A stretch of 64,000 bases of DNA, taken from assembly GCF_019455385.1 (NCBI RefSeq), contig NZ_JACOFR010000012.1, positions 148,235-212,234 of the forward strand. Reading direction: 5' to 3'. The stretch comes from Bradyrhizobium sp. BR 10289. GTDB lineage: Bacteria > Pseudomonadota > Alphaproteobacteria > Rhizobiales > Xanthobacteraceae. Within the stretch, counting starts at the first letter, position 1; each line of letters starts with the position of its first letter. Positions 1-8,814 of this stretch are shown in pieces. The position numbers were made by a program, and so were the translations under genes. The notes below the pieces were generated by a model. That model was not told where the DNA came from. It worked only from the letters and a program-made list of their open reading frames with translations, and did not search any database.

Positions 1-86
1 GATTGAAATCGATCGTGGCAAAAGGTCTGTCGCTACAAGCGCGCGAAAATTCATTCGCGCGCGCCGTTGGTGATGACCGCGCGGTC

Positions 87-944
87 TTATTGCGCCGCGA
101 ACGGCGCCAGCACGTCCTTGCACGCAGGCGACAATGACGCGGCATTGCTGGCGATGCATTGCACGATGCGGCCGCCGCCCGGCGCGACGCCGGCGCAGAG
201 GGTGCGGATGTCGGCGCCGCAGGCCGAGCGCACGATGAAGAGTTCTTCGCGCGGCCGCAGCGGACGCAGGACGATCACAGTGGGCGATGCTGCGGGCGCC
301 GCCGCGGGAGCCGCGCCGGCGGCAGGCGCTGCAGCCGCTGCTGCGCCGCCGCCGGTCGCGGCGGTCACGGCCTTCGCGCAAGCCGCCGACACCTTGGCCT
401 TGTTCTTCTCCAGGCATTCGAGCGCGGGGGCGCCGCCGGGCGGCACGCTGGCGCACACTTTTGGATAATCGGCGCGGCATGCGCTCTTGACCGCGGAGAC
501 TTGCGCGCTGCTCGGCTGTTTTGCGGCGGCGGCTTTTGGAGCGGCTGAAGCGGCCGGCTTCGCCGCAGGCTCGGCGGCCGGCGCTGCTTCCGTCTTTGCC
601 GGTTCGGATTTGGCCGGTTCAGATTTGGCCGGTTCGGATTTGGCGGGAGCGGCCTCCGTCTTTGCAGGTTCTGATTTGGGCGCCGCGGCCGGCCCGACTG
701 CGCGCACCGCGCTCGCGCATCCCGACGACAGGCTCGACATATGGCTCTGCAGACATTGATAGGCTTCGACGCCGCCGGGCGTCACGCTCGAGCAATGCGC
801 CATGAAGTCGGAGCGGCATGCGGAGCGGATGGCGCTCTTCTGCGCCTCGGTCGGCGCCTGCGCGAATGCGCCTGTTGCGGTTGCGAAGAGCGTTGCGGCA
901 AGCAACGCGGTTCGCGTTGAAGCATGTTTCAACGTGTTGAACAT
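87..944 (-). CDS. Secreted cysteine-rich repeat protein
   Basis: A 285-residue exported protein of unknown function. The start at 944 is chosen because it has an AGGA ribosome site upstream and gives a clean signal peptide ending near AFA-QA; the reading frame stays open further upstream to 1082 but that part is not protein-like. Three copies of a roughly 40-residue unit follow, each with the pattern SAC-x-x-D, four residues, C, V-x-PGG, C, and a final C. They resemble the cysteine-rich repeat of Golgi GLG1-type proteins (PF00839) found in many rhizobial periplasmic proteins. The units are joined by low-complexity linkers rich in Ala, Pro, Lys and Glu, one with tandem KSEPA copies. Four Cys per unit suggest disulfide-bonded modules. 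Function is not known. Confidence 0.8.
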   Translation of the reverse strand: MFNTLKHASTRTALLAATLFATATGAFAQAPTEAQKSAIRSACRSDFMAHCSSVTPGGVEAYQCLQSHMSSLSSGCASAVRAVGPAAAPKSEPAKTEAAPAKSEPAKSEPAKSEPAKTEAAPAAEPAAKPAASAAPKAAAAKQPSSAQVSAVKSACRADYPKVCASVPPGGAPALECLEKNKAKVSAACAKAVTAATGGGAAAAAAPAAGAAPAAAPAASPTVIVLRPLRPREELFIVRSACGADIRTLCAGVAPGGGRIVQCIASNAASLSPACKDVLAPFAAQ

Positions 945-1122
945 TTGAGTGAATTCCTGCCCTGTCGGTAACGCCGACGTTTTTTCGAAATGTGATGCAA
1001 GCGCAATCGTCGCGAGCAACGCCTCGCGAACGGTATCTTTGGCCGCTTTGGCATCTACCGCAAGTAGATAATGCCAGGACAATCACGGCGTAACGACGTC
1101 ATCGGAGGACGCAATTCCGTCG

Positions 1123-2124
1123 TCAGAGCTTGATCATGCGCTTGCCGCGGTTCTCGCCTGCAAGCAATCCGATCAGCGCTCTCGGCGTGTTCTGCAATCC
1201 GTCGATGATGTCTTCCTGCACTTTCAGCCTGCCGGATTTCACCCAGCCTTGCAGGTCGGCGAGCGCGCGCGGACTGTCCTTCATGTAGTCCATCACGATG
1301 AAGCCCTGCATTACGAGCCGCTTCACCACGATCAGGCCCGGCACGCCGCGCGGACCGTGCGCCGAAGGCGTGCCGTCATATTGCGAGATCGCACCGCAAC
1401 AGGCGATGCGGCCGTAATTGTTCATCTGCGGCAGGCAGGCTTCCAGTATGTCGCCGCCGACATTGTCGAAATAGACGTCGATGCCTTTGGGCGCTGCCGC
1501 GCGCAGCGCCTTGAACACCGCGCCGTCCTTGTAGTCGACCGCGGCATCGAAGCCGAGTTCGCCAGTCAGCCAGTTGCACTTGTCCGCGCCGCCGGCGATG
1601 CCGATGACGCGGCATCCTTTGATCTTCGCGATCTGTCCGACGATCGAGCCGACCGAGCCCGCGGCCGCGGACACGACGACCGTCTCGCCCTCCTTGGGCT
1701 TGCCGACGTCGAGCAGGCCGAAATACGCCGTGAGGCCGGCGATTCCGAATACGCTGAGCAGATGCGTCATCGGTTCGAGCTTCGGCATTTTCGTCAGATG
1801 CTTTGCCGGCACTGCTGCAAACTCCTGCCAGCCGGTGTCACCGAACACGATATCGCCAGGCGCAAGACCCTCGGCCTTCGAGCTCACGACCTCGGCGATG
1901 CCGCCGCCCGCCATCACGCTGTTGGCTTCGACGGCCGAACGATAGGTCGCGCCGTGCATCCAGGCTCGGTTGGCGGCGTCGAGCGAGATGTAGCGCACGC
2001 GCAGCAAGGCCTCGCCCTCCCCAGGCTCGGGCACCGCGCCGTCAACCATCTTGAAGTGCTGGAGGCCGAGCTTGCCGCTGGGCTTTTCCACCAGAAGAAT
2101 CTGGCGATTGATCTGTCCACTCAT
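1123..2124 (-). CDS. NADP-dependent medium-chain oxidoreductase (CurA/PTGR-like)
   Basis: A 333-residue zinc-independent medium-chain dehydrogenase/reductase of the family containing curcumin reductase CurA and prostaglandin/leukotriene reductases, which reduce activated double bonds using NADPH. The N-terminal GroES-like half is followed by a Rossmann half whose nucleotide loop reads AAAGSVGSIVGQ (about residues 150-161). DVYFDNVGG and the C-terminal GKRMIKL are typical of the family. The start at 2124 follows a GAGGGG ribosome site; the frame is open 23 codons upstream but without a better start. It is divergent from the symporter gene at 2337. The substrate cannot be told from sequence. 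Confidence 0.88.
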   Translation of the reverse strand: MSGQINRQILLVEKPSGKLGLQHFKMVDGAVPEPGEGEALLRVRYISLDAANRAWMHGATYRSAVEANSVMAGGGIAEVVSSKAEGLAPGDIVFGDTGWQEFAAVPAKHLTKMPKLEPMTHLLSVFGIAGLTAYFGLLDVGKPKEGETVVVSAAAGSVGSIVGQIAKIKGCRVIGIAGGADKCNWLTGELGFDAAVDYKDGAVFKALRAAAPKGIDVYFDNVGGDILEACLPQMNNYGRIACCGAISQYDGTPSAHGPRGVPGLIVVKRLVMQGFIVMDYMKDSPRALADLQGWVKSGRLKVQEDIIDGLQNTPRALIGLLAGENRGKRMIKL

Positions 2125-2336
2125 GGCGTTCCCCTCGCTGCTTGTTTGACGATTATTGATGCAGCTGCCGCAAACAAAACGTGCAAGCCGCATTCGTTGT
2201 GCGCTGCATGAAGGCTAGATCGCGCGCCCAAGTTTCGCAACGGGAACATCCCGCAACACGAATGCTCGCAAAGCGTGTTGCGTCGCTGTCATATCTGCGA
2301 CATCATGAAGCGGCCGGTAGCGTGGGGGTCTTGTCA

Positions 2337-3632
2337 ATGTCGAACAGGTTTACGCAATATATTCTGGCCGCGATGGTGCTGGGCATCATCATGGGCTCCG
2401 CGATCTACAACTTCCTGCCCGATACGCGCGGAGACTGGGCCTCTTCCATCAACCTGCTTGCCGTGATCTTCCTGCGCCTGATCAAGATGATCATCGCGCC
2501 TCTGGTGTTCGCGACTTTGGTCGGCGGCATCGCGCATATGGGCTCCGGCTCCAAGCTCGGCCGCATCTTCGCCAAGACCATGGGCTGGTTCGTCAGCGCC
2601 TCCTTCGTGTCGCTGCTGCTCGGCCTCATCATGGTCAATCTGCTCCAGCCCGGCGCCAACTTCCCCGGCACGCTGCCCGCGGCGGGGCAGTCGACCGGCC
2701 TGCCGGTCTCGGCCTTCTCGATCGAGAAATTCCTGACCCATCTGATCCCGACCTCGATCGCGGACGCGATGGCGCAGAACGAGATCCTGCAGATCGTGAT
2801 CTTCGCCGTGTTCTTCTCGGTGGCGATGGGCTCGATGCCCGAGCGCTCCAAGCCGATCCTGGCGCTGATCGACGACATCGGCCACATCATGCTGAAGGTG
2901 ACGAGCTATGTGATGCTGTTCGCGCCGCTCGCGGTGTGGGCCGCCATCACCGCGACCGTCGCCAAGAACGGCCTGCTCGTGCTCTGGAAGCTCGTCGTGT
3001 TCATGGGCGGCTTCTATCTGTCGCTGATGATCCTGTGGGGCATCCTGGTGGTCGTGGGCTTCGTCGTCATCGGGCCGCGTTACAGCCATCTGCTGAGGCT
3101 GATCCGCGAGCCCTTGATGATCGCGTTCTCCACCGCGAGCTCGGAAGCGGCCTACCCGAAGACGCTGGAGGGGCTGAACAAGTTCGGCGCCTCGTCGCGA
3201 ATCTCGAGCTTCGTGCTGCCGCTCGGCTATTCCTTCAATCTCGACGGCACGATGATGTACTGCACCTTCGCCAGCATCTTCATCGCGCAGACCTATCACA
3301 TCGAGATGTCGCTCTCGACGCAGCTCGCGATGCTGGCGACGCTGATGATCACCTCCAAGGGCGTCGCCGGCGTGCCGCGCGCCTCCCTCGTCGTGATCGC
3401 CTCGACGCTGTCGCAGTTCGGCATCCCCGAGGCCGGCCTGCTCATGATCATGGGCATCGACACCTTCCTCGACATGGGCCGCAGCGCCACCAATGTGATC
3501 GGCAACACGCTGGCAACCTCGGTCGTGGCGAAGTGGGAAGGCGAACTCGGGCCGGAGCACGCACTCGGGACCGGCGAGGCCGTGCCTGATGACATGATCC
3601 CCGGCGAAGTGCCCGCGATGGCAGGCCATTGA
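2337..3632 (+). CDS. Dicarboxylate/amino acid:cation symporter (DAACS family)
   Basis: A 431-residue inner-membrane secondary transporter of the DctA/GltP family (SDF), which brings C4-dicarboxylates or glutamate/aspartate in with protons or sodium. Hydrophobic helices run through most of the chain. Family signatures are visible: a serine-rich reentrant loop AFSTASSEAAYPKT, and GYSFNLDGTMMY followed later by MGRSATNVIGN. The start at 2337 has a GGGGGT ribosome site and yields the usual family length; 52 codons of open frame upstream lack family similarity. A periplasmic binding protein gene begins only 12 bases after the stop, so both are probably one transcript. Whether the substrate is a dicarboxylate or an acidic amino acid is unresolved. 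Confidence 0.9.
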   Translation: MSNRFTQYILAAMVLGIIMGSAIYNFLPDTRGDWASSINLLAVIFLRLIKMIIAPLVFATLVGGIAHMGSGSKLGRIFAKTMGWFVSASFVSLLLGLIMVNLLQPGANFPGTLPAAGQSTGLPVSAFSIEKFLTHLIPTSIADAMAQNEILQIVIFAVFFSVAMGSMPERSKPILALIDDIGHIMLKVTSYVMLFAPLAVWAAITATVAKNGLLVLWKLVVFMGGFYLSLMILWGILVVVGFVVIGPRYSHLLRLIREPLMIAFSTASSEAAYPKTLEGLNKFGASSRISSFVLPLGYSFNLDGTMMYCTFASIFIAQTYHIEMSLSTQLAMLATLMITSKGVAGVPRASLVVIASTLSQFGIPEAGLLMIMGIDTFLDMGRSATNVIGNTLATSVVAKWEGELGPEHALGTGEAVPDDMIPGEVPAMAGH

Positions 3633-3644
3633 TCGGAGTGCGAC

Positions 3645-4565
3645 ATGCGCCTTTCAACGGCGATTTCGGGCGGTCTGTGGCTGGCAGCGTGTCTGCTCGC
3701 AATACCCGCCTCGGCCCAGACCGGCGGCAGCGAAGGGCTTAGCCCGTCGCTGTCGGCCATCAAGAAAGCGCACACCGTGCGGCTCGGCTATCGCGAAAGC
3801 TCGCCGCCGTTCTCCTTTCTCGACCAGTCGGGCCGGCCGATCGGCTATAGCCTCGAATTGTGCGAGGCCATTGTCGAGGAGATCGGCGTCGAGGTCGACG
3901 ATCCCAACCTGAAGATCGATTACGTCAAGGTCACCTCGGACGATCGCATCGACGCGGTGCTCCAGAACAAGATCGACCTGGAATGCGGCTCGACCACGGC
4001 GAACGCCGAGCGCGGCAAGCGCGTCGCGTTCTCGCCCCTGATGTTTGTCGCCGGTACCAAGCTGATGGTGCCGAAGGCGTCCAGCGTCCAGCAGCTGGCC
4101 GATCTGAAGGGCAAGGCCGTGGTGGTGACCAAGGGCACCACCAACGAGCAGGCGATCCAGGCTGCGGACAAGAAGTTCTCGCTCGGCCTCAACATCGTCG
4201 CCTCGCCCGATCACGAGCAGTCCTACCAGATGCTGGTCGACGGCAAGGCCGATGCGTTCGCGACCGACGATATCCTGCTGTTCGGCCTGATCGCGCGCCA
4301 CAAGGCGCAGGACAGGTACCGCGTCACCGGCGACTATCTGTCCTACGATCCCTACGGCATCATGTTCAGGAAGGGCGAGCCGCAGCTGTCGGCCGTGGTC
4401 GAGCGCGCCTTCCGCAGGCTCGGTTCAAACCATGACCTCGTGCCGCTCTACAACAAATGGTTCATCGCAAGGCTCCCGACCGGTGAGCGGCTGAACGTGC
4501 CGATTTCGCTGCAACTGGAGGAAGCCTTCAAGGCGATGGACGATTCGGCGAGCGCGAACAATTGA
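3645..4565 (+). CDS. Periplasmic amino-acid-binding protein (SBP family 3)
   Basis: A 306-residue extracellular solute-binding protein of family 3 (PF00497), closest by eye to glutamate/aspartate binders of the GltI type. A signal peptide ends near ASAQT. The mature part begins with HTVRLGYRESSPPFSF and GYSLELCEAIVEE, typical of the first lobe, and DDRIDAVLQNKIDLECGSTT is the typical ligand-binding turn. It follows the DAACS symporter by 12 bases. No ABC permease or ATPase genes are next to it, so it may serve the symporter, feed an ABC system encoded elsewhere, or act as a sensor. The start at 3645 has GGAG upstream. Confidence 0.88.
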   Translation: MRLSTAISGGLWLAACLLAIPASAQTGGSEGLSPSLSAIKKAHTVRLGYRESSPPFSFLDQSGRPIGYSLELCEAIVEEIGVEVDDPNLKIDYVKVTSDDRIDAVLQNKIDLECGSTTANAERGKRVAFSPLMFVAGTKLMVPKASSVQQLADLKGKAVVVTKGTTNEQAIQAADKKFSLGLNIVASPDHEQSYQMLVDGKADAFATDDILLFGLIARHKAQDRYRVTGDYLSYDPYGIMFRKGEPQLSAVVERAFRRLGSNHDLVPLYNKWFIARLPTGERLNVPISLQLEEAFKAMDDSASANN

Positions 4566-4572
4566 GCCCATT

Positions 4573-4709
4573 CCGTCATCCTGAGGTGCGAGTGGCGCGT
4601 TGCGCAGCATCGCGCCGGGAGCCTCGAAGGATGAACGGCCCGGATACGGCTACAGCCCGGCCGTCGCCCTTCGAGGGCCGCTGAAGAAGCGGCCACCTCA
4701 GGGTGACGG
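4573..4709. repeat. Palindromic intergenic repeat, family A (CGTCATCCTGAGG type)
   Basis: The element starts CCGTCATCCTGAGG and ends with the inverted counterpart CCTCAGGGTGACGG, with further inner inverted segments (CCTCGAAGG and CCTTCGAGG; GGCCGCT and AGCGGCC). A second copy lies at 38041-38163. It sits between two converging genes, so it may also act as a bidirectional hairpin. Confidence 0.85.
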
Positions 4710-4716
4710 TGATAGA

Positions 4717-5529
4717 TCAGGGCTCGCGTTGTGCCTTCCCAAACACCCGGTCCAGCGCCGCATCATACGCCGCCTGCACCAGTTCCGGATGCAGCTTGGC
4801 CAGCGCTTCCATCATCACGCCGGAATTGATCTCCAGCACGCGCCACGCGCCATCCACGCGCACCACGTCGATCGACGCGAAGGTGATGCCGATGGCGCGC
4901 GCGGCATCGAGCGCCAGCTTCACGCTGGCCGCCCGGGCCTCGCCGTCGTCCAGCAGCACCGGCTTGGCGCCGGCATCGAGATTGTGCCGCCAATCGGTGC
5001 CGCGCTGCTTGCTGTAGACGACGAGCGGCACATCACCGAGCAGCACCACGCGGACCTCGTCCTCGATCGCGACATAGGGCGAGATCACGAGCCCGGTGCT
5101 CATCGCAAACACCTCGCTGGCCGCGTGGTCGAGCTCCGCCTCTGTCGTCACCTTGAACACCGAGCGTCCCGACGTCCCCTCGTTCGGCTTCACCACCACG
5201 CCGTGCGGATGGCGGGCAAGCAGCGCGAGCATGTCCTCCCGCCAGCTGGGGCCGACGATCGTGCTGCCGAGCTTCGGATTGAGGAAGAGCCGATGCGGAA
5301 TGCAGGGCAGGCCCTCCAGCGCCAGCGCCTCCGACGTTGCCGATTTGTCGTTGGCCAGGCGATGCGCGATCGCGCTGTTGAGGCCGATGTCATAGCCGAA
5401 GGCGAAGCGCCGCTGATCGCCCCGGCGCATCGCGATCAGCCAGCCGCCCGCGCGGACATCGATGTCGATGCCATGGCGCGCGCCATAGCTCCTGATCGCC
5501 TGGACGAAGATCCGCTCGTTGCTCGGCAT
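4717..5529 (-). CDS. ATP-grasp domain protein
   Basis: A 270-residue protein with an ATP-grasp fold of the RimK/glutathione-synthetase type. GVVVKPNEGTSGRSVFKV provides the phosphate-binding lysine and glycine-rich loop. DEVRVVLLGD and the late WRVLEINSGVMM carry the acidic and Asn residues that bind magnesium. Such enzymes join a carboxylate to an amine or thiol through an acyl-phosphate. No neighbour hints at the substrate, and the family contains both peptide ligases and sporulation/capsule-type proteins. The ATG at 5529 is the only good start, with a weak ribosome site. The gene converges on the binding-protein gene to its left. Confidence 0.82.
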   Translation of the reverse strand: MPSNERIFVQAIRSYGARHGIDIDVRAGGWLIAMRRGDQRRFAFGYDIGLNSAIAHRLANDKSATSEALALEGLPCIPHRLFLNPKLGSTIVGPSWREDMLALLARHPHGVVVKPNEGTSGRSVFKVTTEAELDHAASEVFAMSTGLVISPYVAIEDEVRVVLLGDVPLVVYSKQRGTDWRHNLDAGAKPVLLDDGEARAASVKLALDAARAIGITFASIDVVRVDGAWRVLEINSGVMMEALAKLHPELVQAAYDAALDRVFGKAQREP

Positions 5530-5901
5530 GTGGTTCGATCAATCAGGCGCCAAAAGCCGCAAAAATGCGGGAAATGACGCCAGGCAGGGGTGAAAATCAG
5601 AGCTATTCTTAATGAAATTCTCGCGAGCGCGATGGAATTAAGTGCTGCAATCGCGCCCGAAAGGGAAAAGAAATTGCCCTCGGTGCGCATCGGACGGCAG
5701 ATCCGTTGATGATCTGGCCATTTCCGCCGCAAATGCCGCTTTGACCGGCATCAATTGCATCCGGAACGAGGTTGATTATTGGTCTCAATGGCGTAGATCA
5801 CACACGCGAAATCCTCCGCCATGGCAATGGTGTCCGCCCGGTTTGCAGGGCCGGGCAGCGCTTTTGCCCGAAAACCGCAAGAATTCGGAATATCGAAAAT
5901 C
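5530..5901. other. Intergenic region between divergent genes
   Basis: About 370 bases between the divergent ATP-grasp and fpr genes. It is locally more AT-rich than its surroundings (around 5600-5670 and 5750-5790), as expected for promoters. I found no convincing small gene or structured RNA in it. Confidence 0.5.
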
Positions 5902-6675
5902 ATGAGCGCGTTTTACCGAGAGAAGGTTCTTTCCGTCCAGCACTGGACCGACACGCTGTTCAGCTTCCGCGCCACGCGGGACTCCGGCTTCCGCTTCCAG
6001 AACGGCCAGTTCGCCATGATCGGCCTCGAGGTCGATGGCCGTCCGCTGCTGCGCGCCTACAGCATGGCGAGCGCCAATCACGAGGAAGAGCTCGAGTTCT
6101 TCTCGATCAAGGTGCAGGACGGCCCGCTGACCTCGCGCCTCCAGAAGATCAAGGAAGGCGACACCATCCTGGTCGGCCGCAAAGCCACCGGCACGCTGAT
6201 CACCGACAACCTCATCCCCGGCAAGCGCTTGATGCTGCTCTCGACCGGCACCGGCCTTGCGCCCTTCGCCAGCCTGATCAAGGACCCCGACGTCTATGAC
6301 CAGTTCGAGTCGATCGTGCTGGTGCATGGCTGCCGTCAGGTCTCCGAACTCGCTTATGGCGAGAAGCTGGTCGCGACCTTGCGCGAGGACGAGCTGTTCG
6401 GCGAGCTGCTCGCCGACAAGCTGATCTATTATCCGACCGTGACCCGCGAGCCGTTCAAGAACCGCGGTCGCATCACCGACCTCATCAATTCCGAGCAGAT
6501 CTTCAACGACATCGGGCAGTCGCCCCTCGACATCGAGACCGACCGGGTCATGATGTGCGGCAGCCCGGCGATGCTCGAAGAGCTGAAGGCGATGTTCGAG
6601 AGCCGCGGCTTCATCGAGGGCAGCGGCAACAAGCCCGGTCACTTCGTGATCGAGAAGGCGTTCGTCGAGCGGTAA
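5902..6675 (+). CDS. fpr: Ferredoxin-NADP reductase
   Basis: A 257-residue FAD enzyme that passes electrons between NADPH and ferredoxin or flavodoxin, used in oxidative-stress defence and in supplying reductant. The FAD-binding signature RAYSMAS lies near residue 52. The NADP-binding part has LSTGTGLAPFASL and later MMCGSPAML, and the chain ends AFVER as in the bacterial Fpr subfamily. The start at 5902 (MSAFYREK) matches the usual family N-terminus; the frame is open 27 codons upstream to 5821 but the extra residues do not look like the family. Confidence 0.93.
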   Translation: MSAFYREKVLSVQHWTDTLFSFRATRDSGFRFQNGQFAMIGLEVDGRPLLRAYSMASANHEEELEFFSIKVQDGPLTSRLQKIKEGDTILVGRKATGTLITDNLIPGKRLMLLSTGTGLAPFASLIKDPDVYDQFESIVLVHGCRQVSELAYGEKLVATLREDELFGELLADKLIYYPTVTREPFKNRGRITDLINSEQIFNDIGQSPLDIETDRVMMCGSPAMLEELKAMFESRGFIEGSGNKPGHFVIEKAFVER

Positions 6676-6696
6676 GCGCCGCTTGCTGATCTCCGC

Positions 6697-6845
6697 CGTC
6701 GTCCCGGACAAGCGCGCCCAAAGCGCGCGCCGATCCGGGACCCATAGCCACAGGGAGTGGCTATGCGAAGACTCGGAGTGACAGCTGTCCCGGCCACGAA
6801 ATCCTGTCGTTATGGATCCCGGGTCTGCGCTTGCCGGGATGACAG
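6697..6845. repeat. Palindromic intergenic repeat, family B (CGTCGTCCCGGACAAG type)
   Basis: The element opens with CGTCGTCCCGGACAAGCG and closes with the inverted CTTGCCGGGATGACAG. Internal segments ATCCGGGACCCATA and TATGGATCCCGGGT are also inverted. Related copies are at 9093-9257, 32126-32206 and, as a diverged form, 54012-54154. Confidence 0.85.
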
Positions 6846-6955
6846 CTTGGTTGTGGGCGGGGTGGCGCCCCATCCCCTGTGCTGCACCGCAAAACCCGTC
6901 CTCGCGGCGGATTGATCTTTCTCGTCCGAATTCGCTAGCCTGAAACAAGGGCCGC

Positions 6956-6971
6956 GTCATATCCGTATGAC
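6956..6971. promoter_or_regulatory. Inverted repeat upstream of the FMN glutamate-synthase-like gene
   Basis: GTCATA-TCCG-TATGAC is a perfect 6-base dyad about 48 bases before the GTG start at 7019. Size and place suit an operator for a dimeric regulator, but no regulator gene is adjacent. Assignment is by position only. Confidence 0.35.
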
Positions 6972-7018
6972 AGGCGCGGGCGTATCGTACCGCCTCATGC
7001 CGGCGGGAGGATGGGATC

Positions 7019-8707
7019 GTGGCCGACGACGACAAGACGCAGAATTCGCCAAAACGCCTGGCATTGGCGGAGGAGGGGGTCATGGAAACCCTGCTGCTGC
7101 CGTTCTCGCCGCGCTTCATCGTGCTGACGATCTGTGCGGTGGTCACGGCGCTCCTGATCGGCATCGGCATCGCCGACCGCAAGATCTTCGACATCCTGCT
7201 GATCCCGATCCTGATCTTCGGTGCGCTGACCTTGCTCGGCGTGCGCGACCTGCTGCAGAAGGGCCACGCGGTCCTGCGCAACTACCCGATCTCGGCGCAT
7301 ATGCGCTTCCTGCTCGAAGAGATCCGCCCGGAGATGCGGCAGTATTTCTTCGAGAGCGAGAAGGACGGCATGCCGTTCTCGCGCGACACCCGTTCGCTGG
7401 TCTATCAGCGCGCCAAGATGCAGCTCGACAAGCGGCCGTTCGGCACCCAGGAGGACGTCTACCGCGAAGGCTATGAGTGGATGCACCACTCGGTCTCGCC
7501 GAAGGAGCATGCCGAGGAGAGATTCCGCATCAGTATCGGCGGCCCTGACTGCACCAAGCCGTATTCCGCATCGGTCTTCAACATCTCGGCGATGAGCTTC
7601 GGCGCACTCAGCCCGAATGCCGTGCGTGCGCTCAATGCGGGCGCGAAGAAGGGCGGCTTCGCCCATGACACCGGCGAGGGCGGCTTCAGCCCCTATCATG
7701 CGGAGATGGGCGGCGACATCATCTGGGAGATCGGCTCCGGCTATTTCGGCTGCCGTCATCTCGACGGCACCTTCGATCCCGAAGCTTTCGCGCGCGTCGC
7801 GGCCCAGGACCAGATCAAGATGGTCGAGCTCAAGATCAGCCAGGGCGCCAAGCCCGGCCATGGCGGCGTGCTGCCGGCTGCAAAAGTTTCGGAGGAGATC
7901 TCGAAGATCCGCGGCGTCGCGATGGGCGAGGACTGCATCTCGCCGGCCTCGCACCGCGCCTTCTCGACGCCTGTTGGCATGATGCAGTTCATCGCCGAGA
8001 TGCGAAGGCTCTCCGGCGGCAAGCCGGCCGGCTTCAAGCTGTGCATCGGTCATCCCTGGGAGTTTCTGGCGATCTGCAAGGCGATGCTGGAGACCGGCAT
8101 CTATCCGGATTTCATCGTCGTCGACGGCAATGAAGGCGGCACCGGTGCCGCGCCGCTGGAGTTCATGGATCACCTGGGCATGCCGATGCGCGAGGGCGTC
8201 AATTTCGTCCACAACGCGCTGATCGGCATCAATGCGCGCGACCGCATCAAGATCGGCGCCTCCGGCAAGATCGCGACCGCCTTCGACATGGCGCGCGCGA
8301 TGGCGATCGGCGCCGACTATTGCAACTCGGCGCGCGGCTTCATGTTCTCGCTCGGCTGCATCCAGTCGCTGAGCTGTCACACCGACCGCTGCCCGACCGG
8401 GGTCGCGACGCAGGATCCGACGCGGGCGCGGGCCCTTTACGTGCCGCTCAAGATCGATCGCGTCGCCAATTACCATCATGCGACGCTGCACTCGCTGACC
8501 GAGCTGATCGCCGCGGCCGGCCTCGAACATCCCCAGCAGCTGCGCCCGATCCACTTCACCCAGCGCACCTCGACGACCGAGGTGCGATCCTTCGCCCAGC
8601 TCTATCCGGCGCTGCGTCCGGGCGAGCTGCTGGAGGGCACGGAAGACCCGCGGTTCCGCGACGCCTGGCGGATGGCGCGCGCGGATACGTTTCAGCCGGC
8701 GCTCTGA
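7019..8707 (+). CDS. FMN-binding glutamate synthase family protein
   Basis: A 562-residue protein corresponding to the central FMN/synthase domain of glutamate synthase (GltB) without the glutaminase domain. The start is a GTG at 7019 with a GGGAGG ribosome site. Two hydrophobic helices near residues 33-70 suggest membrane attachment. The barrel then shows ISAMSFGALSPNAV, the KPGHGGVLPA loop, VDGNEGGTGAAPLEF and IKIGASGKIAT, all typical of the FMN site. CHTDRCPTGVATQDP resembles the iron-sulfur cysteine region of glutamate synthase. Family members include archaeal-type glutamate synthases and proteins of unknown role; no partner glutaminase gene lies nearby, so activity is uncertain. Confidence 0.88.
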   Translation: MADDDKTQNSPKRLALAEEGVMETLLLPFSPRFIVLTICAVVTALLIGIGIADRKIFDILLIPILIFGALTLLGVRDLLQKGHAVLRNYPISAHMRFLLEEIRPEMRQYFFESEKDGMPFSRDTRSLVYQRAKMQLDKRPFGTQEDVYREGYEWMHHSVSPKEHAEERFRISIGGPDCTKPYSASVFNISAMSFGALSPNAVRALNAGAKKGGFAHDTGEGGFSPYHAEMGGDIIWEIGSGYFGCRHLDGTFDPEAFARVAAQDQIKMVELKISQGAKPGHGGVLPAAKVSEEISKIRGVAMGEDCISPASHRAFSTPVGMMQFIAEMRRLSGGKPAGFKLCIGHPWEFLAICKAMLETGIYPDFIVVDGNEGGTGAAPLEFMDHLGMPMREGVNFVHNALIGINARDRIKIGASGKIATAFDMARAMAIGADYCNSARGFMFSLGCIQSLSCHTDRCPTGVATQDPTRARALYVPLKIDRVANYHHATLHSLTELIAAAGLEHPQQLRPIHFTQRTSTTEVRSFAQLYPALRPGELLEGTEDPRFRDAWRMARADTFQPAL

Positions 8708-8814
8708 GCTCCGGCTCCACCGCATGATACCGCCGCGCAGTGTCGTGGCGTAAAATCCTTGGGAGCGGTGGCGCGTCTTAACGTCTGTGTCAGCTTCGGG
8801 TGTAAATTGGCCCG

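Noticed and set aside
38..66. GC-rich inverted repeat at the left edge as a terminator for the first gene
   Set aside because: The arms GCGCGAA and TTCGCGC are short and there is no T-run; too weak to call.
600..675. Short tandem repeats that might suggest a CRISPR or VNTR array
   Set aside because: They are 15-base coding repeats (KSEPA) inside a gene, with no spacers or cas genes.
2334..3629. A long minus-strand reading frame opposite the symporter
   Set aside because: It mirrors the plus-strand gene, has no ribosome site and encodes a His/Asp/Arg-rich stretch typical of antisense frames in GC-rich DNA. Similar frames oppose lepA, pckA, glgP and others.
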